Assembly: GCA_018292915.2 (NCBI GenBank) | Contig: JACVVK020000035.1 | Span: 2,467,501 to 2,531,500 of the forward strand | Origin: Batillaria attramentaria | Lineage: Eukaryota; Mollusca; Gastropoda; Batillariidae | Direction of reading: 5' to 3' | DNA length: 64,000 nucleotides | Shown: in pieces, positions 57,902 to 64,000 of the stretch | Numbering within the stretch: position 1 is the first letter of the stretch | How the letters are laid out: each line of letters begins with the position of its first letter | Translations under genes and position numbers: made by a program | Notes under the pieces: generated by a model | What the model saw: only the letters and a program-made list of their open reading frames with translations | Database searches by the model: none | What the model was told of the DNA's origin: nothing

Positions 57902-59053
57902 TCAGTCCATTTGACTTTCTGATATGCTCGACAGCCCAACATTTTCCGTATTCTGGCGTATGGACGATGTTATCTCCCCCTTCTTCACTCTCCAGCCACA
58001 GAGAAAAATACGTCTGTAGGTCATGGAAAACTTCTTACTGGTGGCCATGTACAAAATAAAATTGATCGAAGAATTGGTCAGTTCAAACAAATAGACCAAA
58101 GACGCCATAATGTTGGCCATGTTTTTATATCTACCGAGAAGCGAAAACCCGTAATCAGGAACAAGACGAAATGCAAGATGATAGACTGTACCGGGAAAGG
58201 TGCACACAATAAATACGATACAGACACATATCAGCATTTTGGTGATTTTTTGTTGCTCGAGTCTTTTATCGTTTTCTTCCTTACCGGGCCGCATTTTCAT
58301 CAAGTCTGAATACCGTTTCCTCAGAGCAACCAAGATGGATCGAGTACAAAACAGAACGAAGAACAACGGAACAACTCGGTAAAGAAACCACGTGACCACA
58401 TCGGTGTAATATTCTATAAACTCAGGGTTTTCCTCCATGAATGATGTATACACGACAGCAAGAACAGTAGTGTTAAACGCTGGATGGTAGACGGAATCGA
58501 TGTCGAAAATCATAAACTGAAAAGCACCGAGCACGAACACGAAAACGTAGATCATGACACAGGCAGCGAGCACACGACTTCGGCTCATAATTCTGGCAGC
58601 TTTGAAGGGATGGAGCACAGCCAAGTACCTTTCCAACGCCACTAGACACACGAAACACGCAGACACCCTTCCCAGAAGGTAAGACAATGAGAAGTGAATA
58701 AACGCTGTTCCGAATGCCTCCATGTTGACCACGAAGAGAGGGTGGAAGTGTTCCAAGATGCACCCGAGCCTCGGCACATACCAGACGATGACGTAGACAA
58801 GATCGGTGATAGTCAGTCCAATCAGGATGACGTTTGTCGTTTCTGTCGTCCCCTGCACCAGGAGGACCACCAGACTCATGACGTTTCCAGCAAGGCCCAT
58901 AAGAAACACGACGGGCAGAAGACCGCAGAAAATGATGACGTCGATCAGCTCCCGCGTTTGGTCGTCCAGGAGTCCCGGTAAACCTGTAGAAGGCGACGTT
59001 CCGATTGGAAGCGGCTGTGTCGACATCATCGAAAAGTTCCTAGTCCAGTTCAT
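57902..59053 (-). CDS. Class A (rhodopsin-like) G-protein-coupled receptor, single exon
   Basis: An intronless frame of 383 codons. The N-terminus carries two N-glycosylation sequons (N2-W-T, N6-F-S). Seven hydrophobic segments lie at about 36-60, 70-92, 108-135, 150-172, 212-238, 270-292 and 308-330. Class A marks: GN in TM1 (LAGNVMSLV), LTITDL in TM2, ERY at the end of TM3 (LVALERYLAVLHPF), VVPL in TM5, CTFP in TM6 and NFILY in TM7 (SSINFILYMATSKKF). The Cys normally at the top of TM3 is Ala, loop 2 has no Cys, and TM4 lacks its Trp. A plasma-membrane neuropeptide-type receptor (FMRFamide-receptor-like group) is likely; the ligand is unknown. The short C-tail is Ser/Thr-rich. Minus-strand AATAAA occurs at 57635-57640 and 57551-57556, suitable poly(A) signals. 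The ATG at 59053 sits just after a possible acceptor, so a 5' UTR intron is possible. Confidence 0.88.
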   Translation of the reverse strand: MNWTRNFSMMSTQPLPIGTSPSTGLPGLLDDQTRELIDVIIFCGLLPVVFLMGLAGNVMSLVVLLVQGTTETTNVILIGLTITDLVYVIVWYVPRLGCILEHFHPLFVVNMEAFGTAFIHFSLSYLLGRVSACFVCLVALERYLAVLHPFKAARIMSRSRVLAACVMIYVFVFVLGAFQFMIFDIDSVYHPAFNTTVLAVVYTSFMEENPEFIEYYTDVVTWFLYRVVPLFFVLFCTRSILVALRKRYSDLMKMRPGKEENDKRLEQQKITKMLICVCIVFIVCTFPGTVYHLAFRLVPDYGFSLLGRYKNMANIMASLVYLFELTNSSINFILYMATSKKFSMTYRRIFLCGWRVKKGEITSSIRQNTENVGLSSISESQMD

Positions 59054-59605
59054 TTTCGGTCTATGGAGAAAAGTGTTTTGTTGTTGTTGTTGTTTTGTTT
59101 TGTTTGGGTTTTGTTGTTGTTGTTTCAGTTTCGTGGTTCAGTGTTGGTGTCGGTAGTTTAACTAAAAATAAGATCCAGCAAACTGCCCCCCCTTTGTTTT
59201 TTGAGACGCACACGAAGTTCACGCTGACGCTGTGGCTGACTGTGTAAATTTGAACACGTTTCGTTTTTCTAAGGCGCCCAGCCAAAGATGGGAACAAGAC
59301 GTTCCAAACAAACAACGAAGATTCTAGAGAAAGAATTTTATGTACAAAGAATGATAAGAATTATATACACGTACACGTACACTCGATGGAAATTATTGAA
59401 GTATGTAATTACGTACACAACCCATCCTACCCCCCCCCCCCCCCACCATCCCCAACCAATAGGCCACACCCCAATTAGATAAAATGATGTATACGGAAAA
59501 TGCACATAATTATGCTCAAGAATACCAGGTTAGCTCATTACTTCAGACTAGTCGAAAACACGCACAAATTAGTTGTACAGATTTTTTTCTTCAATTACGT
59601 GTGCG
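59054..59605. other. Upstream of the GPCR, no gene seen
   Basis: Contains (GTT)n-rich and C-run simple sequence. It should include the GPCR promoter, but no element can be named. Confidence 0.4.
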
Positions 59606-59614
59606 TGCGTGCGC

Positions 59615-59666
<52 letters not shown>

Positions 59667-59690
59667 CAGACAGACAGACAGAGATAAAAA
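59606..59690. repeat. GCGT/GT/GA/GACA microsatellite
   Basis: Compound simple repeat on the plus strand. Confidence 0.95.
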
Positions 59691-59732
59691 CTGCTAAAAC
59701 TAAACTAATTACAATGTCTATCTTGACGTGAT

Positions 59733-59734
59733 AT

Positions 59735-59790
<56 letters not shown>

Positions 59791-59827
59791 TGTGTATGTG
59801 TGCGTGCGTGAATGCGTGCGTGCGTGC

Positions 59828-59866
<39 letters not shown>

Positions 59867-59870
59867 TGCG
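59733..59870. repeat. GT/GCGT microsatellite
   Basis: (GT)n, then (GCGT)n, then (GT)n, about 138 bp. Confidence 0.95.
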
Positions 59871-59984
59871 TGTTTCAATTTCTCTGTTTCTCCCAGTGCA
59901 CCGATCGGAAGGCATGGATTATTTCTCAAATTAGCCAAATTTATTTGCCCATAAGCATGCAGTCATCACGAGATTTTTATGTAC

Positions 59985-59997
59985 TAATGCCCGTATT
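59985..59997 (+). repeat. Target-site duplication, left copy
   Basis: TAATGCCCGTATT, repeated exactly at 63286-63298 on the other side of the LINE. Confidence 0.93.
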
Positions 59998-62900
59998 CCC
60001 TACATGGTCCAACCCTTGTCGTGGGGTAGTGGCTTGTGTACCTCAATGACCCAGAGAACTATGCCAGCAGGAGCACATGCTCCTGGCAGGGTCACCCAAG
60101 CTGGACAGGTCGAAGGGTAGAGGTCAGACGAATGTGGACCACCTCTCCAAGAGGCTAAACAGGTTTGCGTAGGGTTAACAGCCCTACCTGTAAAAAACAC
60201 TAAGTTACTGAAGCATCGACAGCAACAAACCGAGACATTCACCTGGGCGAGGAAGGGTCTCCATCCCGGAGACCTATGACGCATTGCAGTGAAAGCCGAA
60301 AGGAAGCTGCAAGGCCGACCCCCCTTCTAACACCCAGGACAACAACGAGAGTAGCCACATGGAACATCAGGACAATGTATGAAGTAGGAAGGACCATACA
60401 AGTAGCAAGAGAGATGAAGAACTACAAGATAGGAGTACTGGGACTGAGTGAGACAAGGTGGCTACAGACAGGACAGCTGAGATTTTCATCGGGAGAGCAA
60501 TTGCTGTACTCTGGACACACAGAGGATGGAGCCCCCCACACTGAGGGCGTGGCCCTGATGCTGGCACCGGAGGCACAGCGGGCACTCATCGGCTGGGAAC
60601 CTGTCAACTCCCGCATCATCACAGCCAAATTCATCACCAAGAAAAAAGACATCAAGCTGAACATCATCCAGTGCTACTCTCCCACCAATGATGCGGAAGA
60701 GGAGAAAAAAGATGACTTCTACCAACAACTGCAGACAGTGATAGATAGAGGAGGAGCCAAGGACATGACCATACTGATGGGAGACTTCAACGCCAAGATT
60801 GGATCAGACAACACAGGCTATGAGGACACCATGGGAACACACGGACTGGGACAGATGAACGAAAATGGCGAGCGCTTTGCAGACTTTTGTGCCCTGAACC
60901 AGCTAGTGATAGGAGGCAGCATCTTCCCACACAAGCGCATCCACAAGGCCACATGGAGATCGCCGGACCATGTCACGGAGAACCAGATTGATCACATCTG
61001 CATCAGCCGGAAGTTCAGGAGATCGTGGCGGGATGTGCGCGTGATGAGGGGTGCCGATGTATCATCAGACCACCACCTTCTTGCAACAACATTGAGACTT
61101 CGGCTTAAGAGGCACACCAACGCCAACAGCACACGGACCAGGTACAACGTTGGACTTCTCAGGAACACAGACACACAAGCAGCATTCCGGATCAGCCTTT
61201 CCAACAGGTTCCAGCCACTGCAAGACCTGATAGAAGACAGTGAAATGGACATCGAGACACAGTGGGAACACAGCAAGAAACTCTGGCACGACACATGCGA
61301 AGAGGTCCTTGGCAAGAGAAAGACCCAACATAAGGAATGGATCTCTGCTGATACCATCCAGAAGCTGGAAGTTAGGAAAGAGAAGAAAACTGCACTGAAC
61401 ACGAGCCGAACAAGAAGAGCTAAGGCAAAGGCACAAGAGGAATACACAGCAGCTGACAGAGAAGTGAAGAGGAGCACCAGGAAGGACAAGAGGGACTACA
61501 TCGACAACCTGGCCAGTCAAGCAGAGGAAGCAGCCCGACAAGGGAATCTAAAAGACCTGTACCAGGTGACCAAGAAACTCGCGGGCAAATTTCAGCAGAC
61601 AGACAAACCAGTGAAGGACAAGAACGGGCACCCACTGACAACAACTGAGGAACAGCTGAAGCGATGGGCAGAACACTTCAGGGAGCTGTTAAATCGCCCC
61701 ATCCCTGAAACACCACCAGACATCCCACCAGCTGAGACAGAACTACCCATCAACTGCGACAAGCCCTCTAAGGCGGAGATCAGGAAAGCCATCATGACAC
61801 TGAAAAATGGGAAAGCTGCAGGGCCAGACGAGATACCAGCAGAAGCCATTAAAGCAGACACAGAGACAGCCGTCAACATGCTGCACAGCCTGTTCAGCAA
61901 GATCTGGGAGAAGGAAGAGGTGCCCAGTGGAAAGAAGGGATCGTCATCAAGCTGCCAAAGAAAGGGGACCTCAGGGACTGCAGCAACTACCGAGGGATCA
62001 TGCTCCTGTCAGTGCCAGGCAAGGTTCTCAACAGAATTCTACTGGAGAGGATGAGAGAGGCAGTCGACCCCATGCTCCGAGACCAGCAGGCAGGCTTTCG
62101 CAGGAACAGGTCCTGCGCTGACCAGATTGCCAGCCTACGCATCATTGTGGAGCAGTCACTGGAGTGGAACTCCCCCCTCTACATCAACTTCATAGACTAT
62201 GAGAAGGCCTTCGACAGTGTAGACAGAGAGGCGCTGTGGAAGCTGCTAAGGCACTATGGAGTTCCCGGGAAGATCATCTCCCTGATCCAGTGCACCTACC
62301 AAGACATGAGCTGCAGGATTGCCCATGCCGGCCAGTTGTCAGAAAGCTTCGAGGTGAAGACCGGAGTCCGCCAGGGATGCCTGTTGTCCCCGTTTCTCTT
62401 CCTCCTGGTCATCGACTGGATCATGAAGACCACTACAGCAGGCAGGAAAAACGGGATACAGTGGACACTCTGGACGCAGCTGGATGACCTCGACTTCGCG
62501 GACGACCTGGCGCTCCTGTCTCACAGCCACAGCCAGATGCAGGACAAGACTACGTGCCTGGAAGCCACATCAGCCGGAACAGGGCTCAAGATCAACAGGA
62601 AGAAAACCGAGCTGATGAAGATCAACACCACTGCCAACACACCAGTCACAGTCGGTGGAGAGCCCATCAGGGAGGTGGAGTCTTTTGTCTACCTGGGGAG
62701 TGTGGTTGATGGACAGGGAGGCACAGACCGAGACGTCACAGCCAGAATCGGCAAGGCAAGGGCAGCAATGGTCATGCTGAAGAACGTCTGGGCATCCAAA
62801 GTTGTCAGCATAAGAACCAAACTTCGCATCTTCAACTCCAACGTGAAGTCAGTTCTGCTCTACGGATGCGAAACATGGAGGACAACGAAGACGATGCAGC

Positions 62901-63285
62901 AGAAGATCCAGACATTTCTCAACACCTGTCTGAGGCGCATCTTCAACATCCGATGGCCAGAGAAGATCCGGAATGAAGAGCTGTGGGAGCGAGCGGGGCA
63001 GGAACCAGTGGCCAAGCAGATCCTGCGGAGGAAGTGGGGCTGGATTGGACACACCCTCAGGAAGCCAGCATCCAGCACCACACGCCAAGCCCTGACATGG
63101 AACCCGCAGGGGAAAAGGAAGAGAGGCCGGCCTCGCAACAGCTGGAGGCGGGACACTGAGGCAGAGCTATGTAAGCAGGGTACCAACTGGACTGGAGTGG
63201 CAAGACTAGCCCAGAACAGAGTGCGATGGCGAAGGGTTGTCGATGGCCTATGCTCCACGTGGAGCCAAGGGCCTAAGTAAGTAAG
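59998..63285 (+). mobile_element. RTE-type non-LTR retrotransposon, nearly complete
   Basis: The 3,288-bp element is bounded by a perfect 13-bp target duplication. It has a 278-bp 5' leader, a single long endonuclease-reverse transcriptase coding region, essentially no 3' UTR, and a short (TAAG)n tail that supplies the stop codon. Size, single ORF and tandem-repeat tail fit the RTE clade. The perfect duplication and single coding lesion suggest a recent insertion. Confidence 0.92.
60276..63280 (+). pseudogene. RTE LINE endonuclease-reverse transcriptase with one frameshift
   Basis: The first frame runs from ATG 60276 (MTHCSESRKEAARP). The APE-type endonuclease starts at RVATWNIRTMY, with the catalytic neighbourhoods LSETRW, LMGDFNAKIG and SSDHHLL. 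Near 61922-61928, after KEEVP, the frame is lost; the next frame continues with WKEGIVIKLPKKGDLRDCSN. The pattern fits a one-base deletion. The second part has reverse transcriptase motifs YEKAFDSVDRE (motif A), RQGCLLSPFLF and FADDLALL (catalytic DD), then a C-terminal region with a CETW word and KRKRGRPRNSWRRD, ending at TAA 63278-63280. About 1,000 codons in total. The element would nick DNA and copy its RNA at the target; this copy is probably inactive unless frameshifting or the assembly explains the lesion. Confidence 0.9.
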
Positions 63286-63356
63286 TAATGCCCGTATTGA
63301 TTTCTGATCAATATCCGTTGACGGAGAGTCAGTTAGCGACAAAACTGTTGGTTACA

Positions 63357-63777
63357 GGGTGGATGGGTGTTTGGGAGTTTAACGTATTTTTTCCACCACG
63401 TATGGGTGATATCAGAGACGGGGCGACGAGGAAAAAGCCGGCTAGCACAAATATTTGGCTCGAGCCGGGACTCGAACTCACGACCCGAGTACTGAAAGTC
63501 CAACGCTCTACCATTCCGCTATTCCGGTGTCACAGGATATTTCGGAACCGGACGAAGGGGAACCATTCCGATTTATCCTGGCCCTGGTGGCAGGATTTTT
63601 CAGAACCATTCCGATTTATCCTAGGATATCCTAGGATAAATGGGAATAGGGTTAGGGTTGTGGTTATCCTAAGGTTATCATGGGATAAATGGGAATGGTT
63701 CCGAAATATCCTAGGATTTTGGGGAACCGGTTCCGATTTATCCTGGTTCCGAAATATTCTACGACACCGGCTCCCCC
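63357..63777 (-). mobile_element. tRNA-headed SINE, family 2, interrupted by a MITE
   Basis: The body and B box (GAGTTCGAGTCCCGG on the minus strand) lie at 63357-63527. The outer head (GGGGGAGCCGG) continues at 63767-63777. The 239 bp between is a separate insertion. Confidence 0.85.
63528..63766. mobile_element. 239-bp palindromic MITE
   Basis: The ends TGTCACAGGATATTTCGGAA and, inverted, TGTCGTAGAATATTTCGGAA give about 22-bp TIRs. CCGG flanks both sides (63524-63527 and 63767-63770) as a 4-bp target duplication in the SINE head. The interior has repeated, mutually inverted words: AACCATTCCGATTTATCCT, ATCCTAGGAT and GATAAATGGGAATGGTT. It encodes nothing. Confidence 0.85.
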
Positions 63778-64000
63778 TATCCTGGTTACAGAGTGAATGT
63801 AGCACATGACACAGCAAAGCATAAACTGAACGGTAGGGGGTCAGTCCTGTGAAGCTATGTTCCCCCAAGCCTATGTTTCCCCAGGTTTACGCTGTTCCAA
63901 GCCTATGTCCTCGGCCTTACGTGATGGATAAGGACGTTAAACCCCTCGGCTGTCTGTTCCTTCTATGTGTCATTACATGCTTAGGGTTAATTCAATTCAA
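63778..64000. other. Right edge, no feature seen
   Basis: Short intergenic remainder without a supported gene or element. Confidence 0.5.

Noticed and set aside
63645..63662. Interstitial telomere repeat (TAGGGTTAGGGTT)
   Set aside because: Only about two units, inside the MITE and explained by its internal repeats.

Overview
The window is eukaryotic DNA. It has spliced genes with long repeat-filled introns, no operons, several tRNA-headed SINE families, LINE, LTR and DNA elements, and many dinucleotide microsatellites. Gene content and repeat style suggest a lophotrochozoan invertebrate, probably a gastropod mollusc. That taxonomic guess is inference. All exon models below were built by eye from GT/AG sites and reading-phase agreement.

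Layout. (1) About 2.9-19.6 kb, minus strand: 19 phase-consistent exons (828 codons) of a divergent dynein heavy chain tail. The gene runs off the left edge, and one more tentative exon lies at 27.8-28.0 kb. (2) 20.4-27.8 kb: an insertion zone. It holds a deleted LTR retrotransposon with near-identical 1,369-bp LTRs and a 5-bp target duplication, then a SINE split by a Mutator-like terminal-inverted-repeat element. (3) 29.4-49.6 kb, plus strand: CCDC34 in three coding exons (324 aa), the last intron being 18.2 kb. (4) 32.7-48.1 kb, minus strand and entirely inside that intron: a 21-exon gene for a 1,388-residue ankyrin-repeat/Dpy-30 protein. It is made of four copies of the same exon module, and every exon junction keeps phase. 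(5) 49.6-57.9 kb: intergenic, with two tandemly duplicated blocks and LINE/SINE relics. (6) 57.9-59.05 kb, minus: a single-exon class A GPCR of 383 aa. (7) 60.0-63.3 kb, plus: a nearly intact RTE-type LINE with a 13-bp target duplication and one frameshift. (8) 63.36-63.78 kb: a SINE interrupted by a 239-bp palindromic MITE.

How the genes fit together. CCDC34 and axonemal dyneins are flagellar/ciliary factors, and Dpy-30/RIIa-like motifs recur in radial-spoke and other axonemal proteins. The dynein gene and CCDC34 may be head to head, and the ankyrin/Dpy-30 gene is nested antisense in CCDC34. The segment therefore looks like a cilium/sperm gene neighbourhood (inference). The least described item is the nested four-module ankyrin/Dpy-30 gene. 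One of its 5' splice sites has been duplicated by a SINE insertion.
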